A DNA stretch of 64,000 bases from Chryseobacterium sp. LAM-KRS1 (GCF_013184525.1 NZ_JAAOIZ010000001.1:62001-126000); one strand, 5' to 3'. Counted from the stretch's first letter, positions 43,901-54,096 are shown. Translations and numbers: made by a program. The notes: generated from the letters alone by a model not told the origin.

Positions 43901-45682
43901 GTGAAACTACTTTTTAAAATTATATTACTCATTACCTTGGCAATTGGAAGTTCTTCTTTTGCCCAGGATTCCATGAAGGTTTCTAAAGTACTTAAGTCTG
44001 CCTCCAAAATTAGAAAAGCGGTTGATAATAATGATAATAAAACGGTCGCGGATACCTATGTCAGTATGGCAAATGATTATTACGGTCAGGGAAATTATGC
44101 AAAAAGTGAAGAATATTTGATAAAAGCAAGGAATCTGTACCAAAACCTAAACGATAAAAAGAACCTCGAATTTGTAACCCGAAAGCTCGCGCAATCCCAG
44201 GAAAAACAAAATAAAATAAGTCCGGCGATCCTTAACTACAGCAGAGCAGCTGATATCAGCTACTCAAAGGAAAACAAAAGCATCAATACCAACGATGTTA
44301 CCAGGCTCTCGTCACCTTCTAAGGAAGAGAGGGCGGAAGCGATCCAAAGCAATATTGATATCAGCAGGAAAGACAATGAAAAAGCAGATCTGGCAGCCAG
44401 TTACAGTCAGTTAGCTGATGTAAACATCCAGCAAAACGATATACCTAAAGCTGAAGCGAATCTTAAAAGTGCTTACACAATTTCCAAAAAGCAGATGGAA
44501 CCTCAGCAGGCTCTGGAAATTAATCAGAAGCTGACCAATTTTTATGTTGAGAATAAAGATTTTGATAAAGCCATTGAAGCCAAGAAGAAAGTTTTGAAAG
44601 AGGACTTTGTAAAAGATAATTCTCAGAAAAAAGTAGAACAGATCCAAGAGCTCGCTGATATTTATATTAAAAAAAATGATACAAAAAGTGCTATTGAAAC
44701 ATTGAAAAATGCCTACAATATTGCACTGGAAAAAGGACATACGCTGGAGGCCCAGAAAAGTGTAAAAAGATTGGACAGTTTGTACAGTGTTTCCGAAAAT
44801 ACGGGTGAATCGGTAAAGCTATACAGGGATTTTCTCGGACGATTACCTGATCTTGTTTCAAAGGACAGAAGTCTTGTTGATAATAAAATTCTTGAAGACA
44901 CCGAACAAAGAATAGCACAATTAGAAAAAGAAAGGGAATTAAAAGATGAGCTGATCCGCAAAAAGAATGCATTTAATTATAGTCTTATAGGAGCCTTGGT
45001 TGTATTGGCAGCATTGGCAGGCTTCATTTTATGGACATTAAAGAAAGTTCAGATCAAAAATAAAAAGATAGCTTTACAATCCCTTCGCCGGGAAATGAAT
45101 CCACATTTCATTTTCAACAGTTTAAATAGTGTGAATCAATTCATCGCCACGAATAATGAGTTGGAGGCGAATCAATACCTGACAAAATTTTCGAAACTGA
45201 TGCGCGGTGTTATGGAAAACTCAGCAGAGGATTTTATTCCTTTCCAACAGGAACTCGATCTGTTACAGAACTATCTGGCTCTGGAAAAAACACGGTTTGC
45301 AGATAAATTTGACTATGAAATCAAGGTGGATGAAAGCCTGAATTTACAGAGTCTATTGATACCCGGCATGCTGATCCAGCCTTTTTTGGAAAATGCGATA
45401 TGGCATGGGCTACGGTATCGTCAGAACAAAGGATTTTTACAACTGAATTTTGAGAAGCAGGGTCAATATATGATAATAACCGTTGATGATAACGGAATAG
45501 GTATTGAAGAAAGTAAAAAATTGAAAACAGAACATCAAAAATCAAGGCAAGGAAGAGGGATGAAAAATACGATGGAAAGAATTACTTTGTTAAATGACCT
45601 TTATAAACAGGACATCCACTGTGCCATAACGGATAAAAAGAATGAACAAGGTGTAACTGTACAGATCCGCTATAAATTATAA
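43901..45682 (+). CDS. TPR sensor histidine kinase, LytS-type
   Basis: This 593-residue protein uses a GTG start and has a signal peptide (MKLLFKIILLITLAIGSSSFAQ). Residues about 45-310 are TPR repeats in the periplasm, and one membrane segment lies near 361-380. The cytoplasmic part has the LytS-type phospho-acceptor box RREMNPHFIFNSLNSVNQF (His402). The ATPase part has QPFLENAIWHGLRYR and DDNGIGIEESKK. It should phosphorylate the LytTR regulator encoded 93 bases downstream in response to an envelope or protein-binding signal. The repeat pair just upstream suggests autoregulation. Confidence 0.93.
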   Translation: MKLLFKIILLITLAIGSSSFAQDSMKVSKVLKSASKIRKAVDNNDNKTVADTYVSMANDYYGQGNYAKSEEYLIKARNLYQNLNDKKNLEFVTRKLAQSQEKQNKISPAILNYSRAADISYSKENKSINTNDVTRLSSPSKEERAEAIQSNIDISRKDNEKADLAASYSQLADVNIQQNDIPKAEANLKSAYTISKKQMEPQQALEINQKLTNFYVENKDFDKAIEAKKKVLKEDFVKDNSQKKVEQIQELADIYIKKNDTKSAIETLKNAYNIALEKGHTLEAQKSVKRLDSLYSVSENTGESVKLYRDFLGRLPDLVSKDRSLVDNKILEDTEQRIAQLEKERELKDELIRKKNAFNYSLIGALVVLAALAGFILWTLKKVQIKNKKIALQSLRREMNPHFIFNSLNSVNQFIATNNELEANQYLTKFSKLMRGVMENSAEDFIPFQQELDLLQNYLALEKTRFADKFDYEIKVDESLNLQSLLIPGMLIQPFLENAIWHGLRYRQNKGFLQLNFEKQGQYMIITVDDNGIGIEESKKLKTEHQKSRQGRGMKNTMERITLLNDLYKQDIHCAITDKKNEQGVTVQIRYKL

Positions 45683-45750
45683 CTTTTTCAGGATTATCTT
45701 ATCTAATAGACGTTTGCATTTCAACTAAATATTATATTTTTACATGTAAA

Positions 45751-45765
45751 CCGGACATTATCCGG
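45751..45765 (+). promoter_or_regulatory. Hairpin in the leader of the response-regulator gene
   Basis: CCGGA-CATTA-TCCGG is a perfect five-base-pair stem-loop ending ten bases before the ATG at 45776. A near -7 element, TATATTTT at 45733-45740, would start transcription just upstream, placing the hairpin in the 5' leader. Confidence 0.4.
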
Positions 45766-45775
45766 ATCTGTATCA

Positions 45776-46510
45776 ATGAAAATAAAAGCTGTTATCATAG
45801 ATGATGAGGTTATTGCAAGAGAGGTTCTAAGGAATTATCTTACAAAATATTGTCCTCAGGTAGAAATCCTCGGTGAAGCCGAAAATATAAAAGATGCCGT
45901 TCCTCTGATCGCTGAGAAGCTTCCGCAGCTTGTTTTTCTGGATGTGGAAATGCCATTCGGGAATGCTTTTGATGTCTTGGAAGCTACTAAGGATTACACC
46001 TATGAAACGATCTTTATAACTGCTTTTTCTCAATATTCCTTACAGGCTCTTAATAAGTCGGCCAGCTATTATATTTTAAAACCTATAGATATCCAGGAGC
46101 TGATTCTTGCCGTCAATAAAGTAGCAGAAAGCCTTGAAAAAAAGGAAGAGCTGAACCGGAATAAAATACTGTTGGAAAATCTCAAAGTAAAACCTGATAA
46201 GCAGCAACTTATCCTGCCGACATTACAGGGATTTGATGTTGTGAAAACTGAAGAAATAGTAAGACTGCAGGCAGATGGAAATTTTACCCTCGTTTATCTT
46301 ACAGACGGAACCAAAAAGATGGTATGCAGATTTTTAAAACATTTTGATGATCTTCTTGAAGCTCCCTTTGTCAGAGTTCATCGTTCACATATCATCAATA
46401 CAGGTTTTGTTAAATCATATCACAAAAGCGGGACTGTTACTTTATTGGATGATGCTGAGATTGAGGTTTCAGGGACATTCAAAGAAGCTTTTCTTAAAAC
46501 CTTTTCTTAG
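45776..46510 (+). CDS. LytTR-family response regulator
   Basis: The 244-residue protein starts with a receiver domain (VIIDDEVIAREVL) whose phospho-acceptor Asp56 is in FLDVEMPFGN. The C-terminal LytTR DNA-binding domain (about 140-240) includes IVRLQADGNFTLVYLTDGTKK, the RFLKHFDDLL helix and RVHRSHIINTGFV. LytTR proteins bind pairs of direct repeats about 21 bases apart. Two such pairs, ACTTGGTGAA, lie within 4 kb. The kinase gene is directly upstream. Confidence 0.95.
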   Translation: MKIKAVIIDDEVIAREVLRNYLTKYCPQVEILGEAENIKDAVPLIAEKLPQLVFLDVEMPFGNAFDVLEATKDYTYETIFITAFSQYSLQALNKSASYYILKPIDIQELILAVNKVAESLEKKEELNRNKILLENLKVKPDKQQLILPTLQGFDVVKTEEIVRLQADGNFTLVYLTDGTKKMVCRFLKHFDDLLEAPFVRVHRSHIINTGFVKSYHKSGTVTLLDDAEIEVSGTFKEAFLKTFS

Positions 46511-46577
46511 CTTTATGTTAAGGGGAACCTAAAGGCATCATTTTTGGACTTTTTCATAACCACAAACTTATATTATT

Positions 46578-47117
46578 ATGAAAAATTTTCAGAAAATAGT
46601 TATTCCTGTCTCGATAGGAGTTTTAGGATTTCTCATTTTTAATCAATGTTCTGTAAGGGTACCAAAAGGTGCTGTGCCTGTCACCCGTTTTGATTCCGGA
46701 AGATACCTGGGAAAATGGTATGAAATTGCCCGCTTCGATTATAAGTTTGAGAAAGACATGGACAATGTTACGGCAACCTATTCCCAAAATCCCGATGGAA
46801 GCATCCGGGTAGATAATAAAGGGTATAATTATGTGAAAAAAGAATGGAAAGAGTCCATAGGAGAGGCAAGGTTTGTAAAAGATAAAACGGAAGCCCGCTT
46901 AAAAGTTTCTTTTTTTAAACCTATTTGGGCAGGCTATAATGTGATTGATATCGATAAAAACTATCAGTATGCCTTAGTAGCAGGAAACAGCTTAAAATAC
47001 CTGTGGATATTATCCAGAACGACTGAAATTCCGGAAAGCATAAGATTACGGTTTTTAGAAAAAGCAAAGAGAATAGGATATAATACGGATGAATTGATCT
47101 GGGTGAAGCATAATTAG
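46578..47117 (+). CDS. Bacterial lipocalin (Blc-like)
   Basis: The 179-residue protein has an N-terminal lipoprotein-like signal (LGFLIFNQCS). The lipocalin signature is FDSGRYLGKWYEIARFDYKFEKDM, with the conserved Trp in GKWYEIAR. Later strands include YALVAGNSLKYLWILSRT, another conserved block. Blc proteins are outer-membrane lipoproteins that bind lysophospholipids or fatty acids. The gene lies 67 bases after the LytTR regulator on the same strand, and may be read from that operon. Confidence 0.9.
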   Translation: MKNFQKIVIPVSIGVLGFLIFNQCSVRVPKGAVPVTRFDSGRYLGKWYEIARFDYKFEKDMDNVTATYSQNPDGSIRVDNKGYNYVKKEWKESIGEARFVKDKTEARLKVSFFKPIWAGYNVIDIDKNYQYALVAGNSLKYLWILSRTTEIPESIRLRFLEKAKRIGYNTDELIWVKHN

Positions 47118-47218
47118 CAAAAAGGCTGATTTGCCTAGAAAGATTTCTATAATAAACATTGCCGAGGCCACAGATTTTTCCGTCATTTGTATTAGATTTT
47201 TTTTCAAGAATGTACAAT

Positions 47219-48469
47219 ATGGAAAATGCTGTTCTCATTACTATCGGAGACGAGATCCTTTCAGGAAATACAATAGATACCAATTCTAATTTTATTGCTA
47301 CTGAACTTAAGAATATAGGGATAAAAGTTTCACAGATTTTCACGATTTCTGATGAAATTGAAACTATAAAGGATACTTTACATGCTGCTTTTGAGATAGG
47401 AGACCTTGTTATTACAACAGGTGGGCTGGGTCCTACAAGGGATGACAAAACTAAAAAAGCGCTTGCCGATTTTTTTAATGATGAAATAGCTCTGGATGAA
47501 CCGACTTTCGAACATTTAAAAAAATATATGGAAAAAAGAGGCCGTCTGGAAATTCTGGAAAGAAACAGAGAACAGGCTTTTGTTCCTGCTAAATCTACAG
47601 TTTTCCAGAATCAGTATGGGACTGCTCCATGTATGATGATGAAGTATGGTGATAAACTGAGCTTTAGTCTTCCCGGAGTGCCTTATGAAGTAAAGCCCCT
47701 GATCAAAGACCAGATTATTCCTTACCTAAAAAATACTTTTAGCTTACAGTATATCACCACAAGAATTGTTTCCGTAGTAGGAATTCCTGAAAGTATTTTA
47801 GCGGATATCATTGAGGATTGGGAGCTTTCGTTACCTGAGAATCTGGCTTTATCCTATCTTCCGGTGGGAACCCGCGTGAAGCTTCGTCTTACAGCATCTG
47901 GACATGATGAAAATATTCTGAACAGACAACTTGAGGAAGAGATTCAAAAACTCTTTCCATTGGTAGGTGAAAATATTATCGCTACTACTGAGGACAAAAT
48001 TGAGAAAATATTAGGGGAACTTTTGGGTGAAAAAAAACTTACGCTTTCCACGGCCGAAAGCTGTACGGGGGGAGAATTGGCAAAAATGATCACTTCGAAT
48101 TCAGGAAGTTCCAAATATTTTATAGGTGGAATTGTTCCCTATGCAACAGAAAAAAAAGTTGAAATTTTAAAAGTTTCTCAAAGCACGGTGGACGAATTTA
48201 CGGTTGTAAGTGAACAGGTAGCTGAAGAAATGGCAAAGGGATGTCAGCGCTTATTTGATACGGATATTTCCATTTCTACAACTGGAGTTGCCGGACCGGG
48301 AAAAGGAGAGGATGGAAAGGATGTAGGAACCGTTTTCTATACAATCAGGATTCATGATCAGGCTCAAAACTTCAAACTTTATATGCCCCATCTGGAAAGA
48401 CTTGACTTTATGAATTTCGTTTCACAGAAAATTATTCAGGATTTGGTGAGCTTGCTTGTAAATAATTAG
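47219..48469 (+). CDS. cinA: CinA-family protein (NMN amidohydrolase-related)
   Basis: The product has 416 residues from the ATG at 47219 (47210 is also possible). The N-terminal MoCF_biosynth-type domain reads VLITIGDEILSGNTIDTNSNFIATELK and TTGGLGPTRDDKTKKALADFF. The C-terminal CinA/PncC domain has STAESCTGGELAKMITSNSGSS and STTGVAGPGKGEDGKDVGTVF. Full-length members can act as ADP-ribose pyrophosphatase and NMN deamidase. The exact activity here is not proven. The preceding longer frame from 47159 is unlikely because it lacks family similarity. Confidence 0.9.
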   Translation: MENAVLITIGDEILSGNTIDTNSNFIATELKNIGIKVSQIFTISDEIETIKDTLHAAFEIGDLVITTGGLGPTRDDKTKKALADFFNDEIALDEPTFEHLKKYMEKRGRLEILERNREQAFVPAKSTVFQNQYGTAPCMMMKYGDKLSFSLPGVPYEVKPLIKDQIIPYLKNTFSLQYITTRIVSVVGIPESILADIIEDWELSLPENLALSYLPVGTRVKLRLTASGHDENILNRQLEEEIQKLFPLVGENIIATTEDKIEKILGELLGEKKLTLSTAESCTGGELAKMITSNSGSSKYFIGGIVPYATEKKVEILKVSQSTVDEFTVVSEQVAEEMAKGCQRLFDTDISISTTGVAGPGKGEDGKDVGTVFYTIRIHDQAQNFKLYMPHLERLDFMNFVSQKIIQDLVSLLVNN

Positions 48470-48557
48470 TTAAACTTTTCTTTTTTTTAATTTTTTTTTA
48501 ATTTTAAATACAACAGTTTTTCACACTTTTTGAATCTTCAGCCGAAAATATCAAAAC

Positions 48558-51500
48558 GTGGAAAATTCAAAACAGGTTTTTCAAACAACTAATAAAAAAC
48601 GCTGGAGAAATGTGCAGTGGGGATCCCGCATTTTTATCTTTGTCGGGATATTGCTTTTCCTGGCGTTGGCACTCATGATGAAACTGGACAAAAGTCCCAA
48701 AATCCCTTTTCATGAAGATTACAAAACCGTTATCACAGCAGGAAAGCCTTACCTTCAGGAGAATAGAATCTCAAAAGAATATAAGGGATTCAGAAGCTTT
48801 ATTTCTGAAAAGACGATTCGTACCAATGTTTCCAAAATTGAGGAAGCAAAAGCAGAAAGATTAAAAAACCAAAACAGGAACTGGGCTCAATTTCCAGGAG
48901 GGATCCGTTCTGCTTTCTATGTAGCCTGGGACCCTCAATCCCTCATGTCCCTGAAAAGGAATGTTAAGCACATCAATTTGGTCTTTCCGGAATGGTTTTT
49001 CCTTGATCCTAAAACAGGAAATCTGAAAACCAATATCGATCCTGAAGGATATAAGGTTATAAAAAGAACGGGAGTTGCTGCGATGCCGATTCTCAGTAAT
49101 AACTCAGACAGAGAATTCCGTGCTGAGGGTTTGGCAAAAGTACTTAACGATCCGTTAAGAAGAACCAAACTGATCCGGAAGCTTGCGGAGGAATGCGTAA
49201 AGTTTCATTTCAAAGGAATCAATATTGACTTCGAGGACATGAATTTGAATTCTGATGAAAATCTTATTGCTTTTATGAAAGAGCTTTCAGATAATTTTAA
49301 ACAGAATAAGCTACTGGTGACCATGGATATTATGACGGATAATGACGATTATAATATTCAAAAATTAAATCCTTACGTAGACTATTTTGTGTTGATGGCA
49401 TACGATGAATATTCAGCTTCGGGGGATGCAGGACCTATCTCTTCTCAAAAATGGATTGAAGCGCAAACCGGGAAAATTTTAAAGAAAACAACGGCAAACA
49501 AGATTATTCTAGGTCTTGGGGCTTATGGATATGACTGGAGCTCAAATCCGGATGATAATATTTCGGTTTCCTATATGCAGGCTATTACTAAGGCCAGTGC
49601 AAGTAAATCGGTTATCAATTTTGATGACAATACTTTTAATCTCAACTATTCATACACAGATTTTAAGAATAATACCCATACGGTATTTTTTAATGATGCG
49701 GCATCGATTTTTAATACTATGCGCTTTTCTTCGGAATATCCTTTGGCGGGAACAGCACTTTGGAGATTGGGAAGCGAGGACAGCAGAATCTGGAATTTTT
49801 ATGATAAAGATCTCACTTTTGCCGGCCTGCCTAAGCTTGATCTTAAAAAACTGGAGAATGTAAAAGGCCAGACCATGGTAGATTATATCGGAGATGGTGA
49901 AGTACTGGATGTCCTGAATACACCCCATGACGGGAAAATAGCTCTGGAAATAGATCCTAAAGAAAAAATTATTACGGATGAGAACTATATCACGTATCCA
50001 AGTTCTTATGAAGTGAAAAAATATGGTTGGGCACCACAGAAAGAACTGGTACTGACATTTGATGATGGTCCGGATGAAACGTATACTCCTCAGGTCCTTG
50101 ATATCTTATCAAAATATCACGTTCCGGCTGCATTCTTTTTAATCGGCCTGAATGCTGAGAAAAATCTTCCTCTGGTAAAAAGAATCTACAGAGAGGGACA
50201 TGAAATAGGAAACCATACTTTCACTCATGAAAATGTGGCCAAAGTAAGTCCGGAGAGGGCTTTATTAGAGATGAAACTGACGAGGCTCTTATTTGAATGC
50301 ATAACCGGTCATAGCACGATCCTGTTCAGAGCACCTTATAATGCAGATTCCGAGCCTACAACCTCTGAAGAGATTATTCCCGTTGCCTTGGCCAGACAGC
50401 AGAATTATCTCGATATCGGTGAAAGTATAGATCCCGAAGACTGGCAACCTGGTATTAAAGCAGATGAGATCGTAAAACGTGTAATGCAGGGTATCAAGCA
50501 GGAGAGAGGAAATATTATTCTACTGCATGATGCTGGAGGAGACACAAGAGAAGAGACGATCAAAGCTCTGAAAATTTTAATTCCTACTTTGCAGAAGCAA
50601 GGTTATCATTTCACGAATCTGGCAAGCATTTTACATAAAAGTAAAAATGAGCTGATGCCTGCGGTTCCAAAAACCAAGTCGTATTACATTATGCAGCTGA
50701 ATCTTGTATTAGCGACTGTAATTTATGGGATTAGTCATTTTCTGGTGGCTTTATTTACCATCTTCATTATTTTAGGAATTATCCGTTTGTTATTTATGGT
50801 GTACTGGGCAATTAAAGAAAAAGGAAAAGAGAAAAAGCTTTCAAATTTTCCCGTATTGGATACCTATCCTAAAGTATCTATTATTGTTCCTGCCTATAAT
50901 GAGGAAGTTAATATTGTATCCTCTTTGCATAATTTATTAAAACAGTCCTATCCTAATTTTGATGTTATTCTTGTAGATGACGGAAGTAAAGATCTCACTT
51001 ATACAAAGGCCAGGGAAGCATTTTCTGAACATCCTAAACTCAAGATTTTCACGAAAGCTAACGGAGGAAAAGCAACCGCTTTAAATTTTGGGATTTCACA
51101 AACTGATGCTGAATATGTTGTTTGTATCGATGCCGATACCAAACTGCAACAAGATGCTGTGAAGTTTTTGATTGCAAGGTTTTTGAATGCCTCTGCTGAA
51201 GAGAAGATTGCAGCAGTTGCGGGAAATGTAAAAGTTGGAAATCAGGTCAACTGGCTTACAAAGTGGCAGGCTATAGAATATACAACCAGCCAGAATTTTG
51301 ACAGGTTAGCTTATGCGAATATTAATGCAATTACAGTAATCCCGGGAGCAATCGGAGCATTTAGGAGATCCGTAATTGATGAGGTAGGTGGATATTCTTC
51401 GGATACACTGGCTGAAGATTGTGATATTACGGTAAAAATTCTTAGAGAAGGATATACTGTGGCTAATGAAAACAATGCTGTTGCCGTAACAGAAGCTCCG

Positions 51501-51956
51501 GAGACGGTAAAACAGTTTTTAAAACAACGTTTCCGATGGACCTATGGAATTATGCAGATGTTCTGGAAGCAAAAACAAACCTTCTTAAACCCTAAATATA
51601 AAGGACTGGGACTTTGGGCAATGCCAAATATTTTATTGTTTCAATATATTATTCCGTTCTTTTCACCTTTTGCAGATGTCATTATGTTTTTTGGGATCTT
51701 ATTTGGAAACGGAGAAAAAATATTTGTATACTATTTACTTTTTCTTTTGGTTGATGCTTCCCTTGCAATCATAGCGTTTTTGATGCAAAAAGAAAAGCTG
51801 ATCAATCTCGTGTATGTGATTCCGCAAAGATTCGGATACAGATGGCTGATGTATATTGTATTGTTCAGAAGCCTGAGAAGGGCCCTGAAAGGAGAAATGC
51901 AGTCCTGGGGATTCCTGAAAAGGACAGGAAATGTAAAGGAGATAACAACTTCTTAA
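48558..51956 (+). CDS. Fusion of GH18-like hydrolase, polysaccharide deacetylase and glycosyltransferase 2
   Basis: The protein has 1132 residues and uses a GTG start. An N-terminal membrane segment (about 23-42) anchors it. Residues about 110-420 resemble a GH18 chitinase-like domain with INIDFEDM at the DxxDxDxE position. Residues about 480-690 form a NodB deacetylase domain: LVLTFDDGPDETYTPQ, EIGNHTFTHENV and the later ILLHDAGGDTR. Two or more membrane segments then precede a GT2 domain: VSIIVPAYNEEVNIVSSL, ILVDDGSKD, a CIDADTKL motif, LAEDCDITVKI and QRFRWTYG. C-terminal membrane segments follow. The combination suggests synthesis, deacetylation and trimming of an N-acetylglucosamine polymer in one polypeptide. 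Confidence 0.92.
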   Translation: MENSKQVFQTTNKKRWRNVQWGSRIFIFVGILLFLALALMMKLDKSPKIPFHEDYKTVITAGKPYLQENRISKEYKGFRSFISEKTIRTNVSKIEEAKAERLKNQNRNWAQFPGGIRSAFYVAWDPQSLMSLKRNVKHINLVFPEWFFLDPKTGNLKTNIDPEGYKVIKRTGVAAMPILSNNSDREFRAEGLAKVLNDPLRRTKLIRKLAEECVKFHFKGINIDFEDMNLNSDENLIAFMKELSDNFKQNKLLVTMDIMTDNDDYNIQKLNPYVDYFVLMAYDEYSASGDAGPISSQKWIEAQTGKILKKTTANKIILGLGAYGYDWSSNPDDNISVSYMQAITKASASKSVINFDDNTFNLNYSYTDFKNNTHTVFFNDAASIFNTMRFSSEYPLAGTALWRLGSEDSRIWNFYDKDLTFAGLPKLDLKKLENVKGQTMVDYIGDGEVLDVLNTPHDGKIALEIDPKEKIITDENYITYPSSYEVKKYGWAPQKELVLTFDDGPDETYTPQVLDILSKYHVPAAFFLIGLNAEKNLPLVKRIYREGHEIGNHTFTHENVAKVSPERALLEMKLTRLLFECITGHSTILFRAPYNADSEPTTSEEIIPVALARQQNYLDIGESIDPEDWQPGIKADEIVKRVMQGIKQERGNIILLHDAGGDTREETIKALKILIPTLQKQGYHFTNLASILHKSKNELMPAVPKTKSYYIMQLNLVLATVIYGISHFLVALFTIFIILGIIRLLFMVYWAIKEKGKEKKLSNFPVLDTYPKVSIIVPAYNEEVNIVSSLHNLLKQSYPNFDVILVDDGSKDLTYTKAREAFSEHPKLKIFTKANGGKATALNFGISQTDAEYVVCIDADTKLQQDAVKFLIARFLNASAEEKIAAVAGNVKVGNQVNWLTKWQAIEYTTSQNFDRLAYANINAITVIPGAIGAFRRSVIDEVGGYSSDTLAEDCDITVKILREGYTVANENNAVAVTEAPETVKQFLKQRFRWTYGIMQMFWKQKQTFLNPKYKGLGLWAMPNILLFQYIIPFFSPFADVIMFFGILFGNGEKIFVYYLLFLLVDASLAIIAFLMQKEKLINLVYVIPQRFGYRWLMYIVLFRSLRRALKGEMQSWGFLKRTGNVKEITTS

Positions 51957-51983
51957 TATTTGTTTAAATTTGTTTTTGTAAAC

Positions 51984-51997
51984 GTAACATATGTTAC
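51984..51997. promoter_or_regulatory. Perfect 14-bp palindrome upstream of the first M13 gene
   Basis: GTAACATATGTTAC is its own reverse complement, 34 bases before the ATG at 52032. It is a candidate operator. Confidence 0.4.
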
Positions 51998-52031
51998 AAT
52001 ATAAAGACATATTATATAAATTGTTATTATA

Positions 52032-54089
52032 ATGAAAAAACTAACGCTTTCTTTGTTTTTACTAGCGGGAATTTGCTCACAGAATACAGTGAATGCTCAG
52101 GCTAAAACAACTAAAACAGTAATGAGTACAACGGATAAAGGTTTAGACCTTAGTTTAATGGACAAATCTGTACGTCCACAGGATGATTTTTACAACTACG
52201 TGAGTGGAACGTGGATGAAAACGGCCAAAATTCCAGCTGATAAACCAACATGGGGAAGCTTCAATAAACTGGCAGATGATACTGACAATAATTCAATGAC
52301 GATTTTGAATTCTCTTTTGAAGGATAAATTTGCAGAGGGAAGTGAAGGAAAAAAAATCCAGGATCTGTATGCTACTTATATGAACATGCAGAAGAGAAAT
52401 GCTGATGGTATCAAACCTATCCAGGCTAACCTTAGTAAAATTGATGCTATTAAAAACCTTGCCGATCTGCAGAATTACCTGATCTCTGTAACTAAAGAAG
52501 GAGAGAATGTGTTATACGGATGGGGCGTAGATGCTGACCTTAAGGATTCTAAAATGAATGCGATCTATCTTGGCGATGCATCTCTTGGTTTAGGAAGAGA
52601 TTATTATCAGAAAGTAAATGAAAAAAATACGGAAGCGATTGCTGAATACCAAAAGTATGTGGCTTCTATGTTAAAAGAATTAGGGTACAAAAATGCTGAT
52701 GAAGCCGCAAAAGGAATTGTTGATTACGAAAAAAGCATTGCTAAAACTTATCTGACAAACGAGCAGATCCGCGATTCCAATCTTCAGTATAATCCGAAGA
52801 CGATGTCTGAACTTTCTGCTTTAGTAAAAAATGTTGATCTACCGGCTTACCTTAAAAAAGTTGGAGTAAATTCAGATAAAGTAATCATCGGAGAACTGGG
52901 TTATTATAAAAACTTCGACCAATTGGTAAATGCTAATAATCTTCCGGTTATCAAGGATTATCTGAAATTCCACCTGATCAACGGAAGCGCATCTTATCTG
53001 AGTGAAAACCTTGGGAACATGAGATTTGCTTTCTATGGAAAATACCTTAGAGGTCAGCAGGAACAGCGAGCTTTGAACAAAAGAGGATATGAGCTGATCA
53101 ACAGTTCTCTGGGCGAAGCTTTCGGTAAATTATATGTTGAGAAATATTTCCCGGCTGAAGCTAAAGCTCAGATGGTTGAATTGATCGATTATTTAAAGAA
53201 AAGCTTTGTGGTTCACATCAACAATTTAACATGGATGTCTTCTACAACAAAAGAAAAAGCATTAAACAAGCTTAATAAATTCACTGTAAAAGTTGCTTAT
53301 CCGGATAAATGGAAAGATTATTCCAAATTGGTTATCACTCCAGAATCAAAAGGAGGTACTTTATACCAAAACCTTCAGAATGTTTCAGAATGGCAGTATA
53401 ATAAAGATTTAGCTAAAATTGGAAAACCGGTTGATAAAACTGAATGGGGAATGACTCCACAAACGGTAAATGCATATTATAATCCGGTAAATAACGAGAT
53501 TGTATTCCCTGCAGCTATTCTTCAGCCGCCGTTCTTTAATCCTCAGGCTGATGCTGCTGTGAACTTCGGTGGAATCGGAGCTGTTATCGGTCATGAAATG
53601 AGCCACGGATTTGATGATTCGGGAGCTCAGTTTGATGCAGACGGAAACCTGGTAGACTGGTGGACGCCTGAAGATAAAACGAACTTTGAAAAAGCAACAA
53701 AAGCCCTTGCTGCCCAATATGATAAATATGAGCCGGTAAAAGGAACTTTCGTAAACGGAACCTTTACAAATGGTGAAAATATCGCAGATTTAGGAGGTGT
53801 AAATATCGCTTATGATGCATTACAAATGTATTTGAAAGATAAAGGAAATCCTGGAGTGATCAGCGGATACACACAGGATCAAAGATTCTTCTTAAGCTGG
53901 GCAACAGTATGGAGAACATTATCAAGTGAAAAGTACATGATCAATCAGGTGAAAACAGACCCGCATTCTCCTGGATATTTCAGAAGCTTCGGTCCGTTAA
54001 CGAACGTTGACGCATTCTATAAAGCATTTGATGTAAAACAGGGAGACAAACTGTATAAAGCTCCTCAGGACAGAATCAAAATCTGGTAA
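52032..54089 (+). CDS. M13 family zinc metallopeptidase, first copy
   Basis: This 685-residue protein has a signal peptide (MKKLTLSLFLLAGICSQ). The neprilysin-type catalytic region has the NAYYNPVNNEIVFPAAILQPP block, the zinc motif GHEMSHGFDDSGAQFD (HExxH) and the third ligand in GENIADLGG. The opening DLSLMDKSVRPQDDFYNYV is typical of the M13 N-terminal lobe. The enzyme should cleave peptides in the periplasm. The downstream neighbour encodes a close paralogue, so this is a tandem duplication. A bidirectional-type terminator separates the two genes. Confidence 0.95.
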   Translation: MKKLTLSLFLLAGICSQNTVNAQAKTTKTVMSTTDKGLDLSLMDKSVRPQDDFYNYVSGTWMKTAKIPADKPTWGSFNKLADDTDNNSMTILNSLLKDKFAEGSEGKKIQDLYATYMNMQKRNADGIKPIQANLSKIDAIKNLADLQNYLISVTKEGENVLYGWGVDADLKDSKMNAIYLGDASLGLGRDYYQKVNEKNTEAIAEYQKYVASMLKELGYKNADEAAKGIVDYEKSIAKTYLTNEQIRDSNLQYNPKTMSELSALVKNVDLPAYLKKVGVNSDKVIIGELGYYKNFDQLVNANNLPVIKDYLKFHLINGSASYLSENLGNMRFAFYGKYLRGQQEQRALNKRGYELINSSLGEAFGKLYVEKYFPAEAKAQMVELIDYLKKSFVVHINNLTWMSSTTKEKALNKLNKFTVKVAYPDKWKDYSKLVITPESKGGTLYQNLQNVSEWQYNKDLAKIGKPVDKTEWGMTPQTVNAYYNPVNNEIVFPAAILQPPFFNPQADAAVNFGGIGAVIGHEMSHGFDDSGAQFDADGNLVDWWTPEDKTNFEKATKALAAQYDKYEPVKGTFVNGTFTNGENIADLGGVNIAYDALQMYLKDKGNPGVISGYTQDQRFFLSWATVWRTLSSEKYMINQVKTDPHSPGYFRSFGPLTNVDAFYKAFDVKQGDKLYKAPQDRIKIW

Positions 54090-54096
54090 TAATAAA

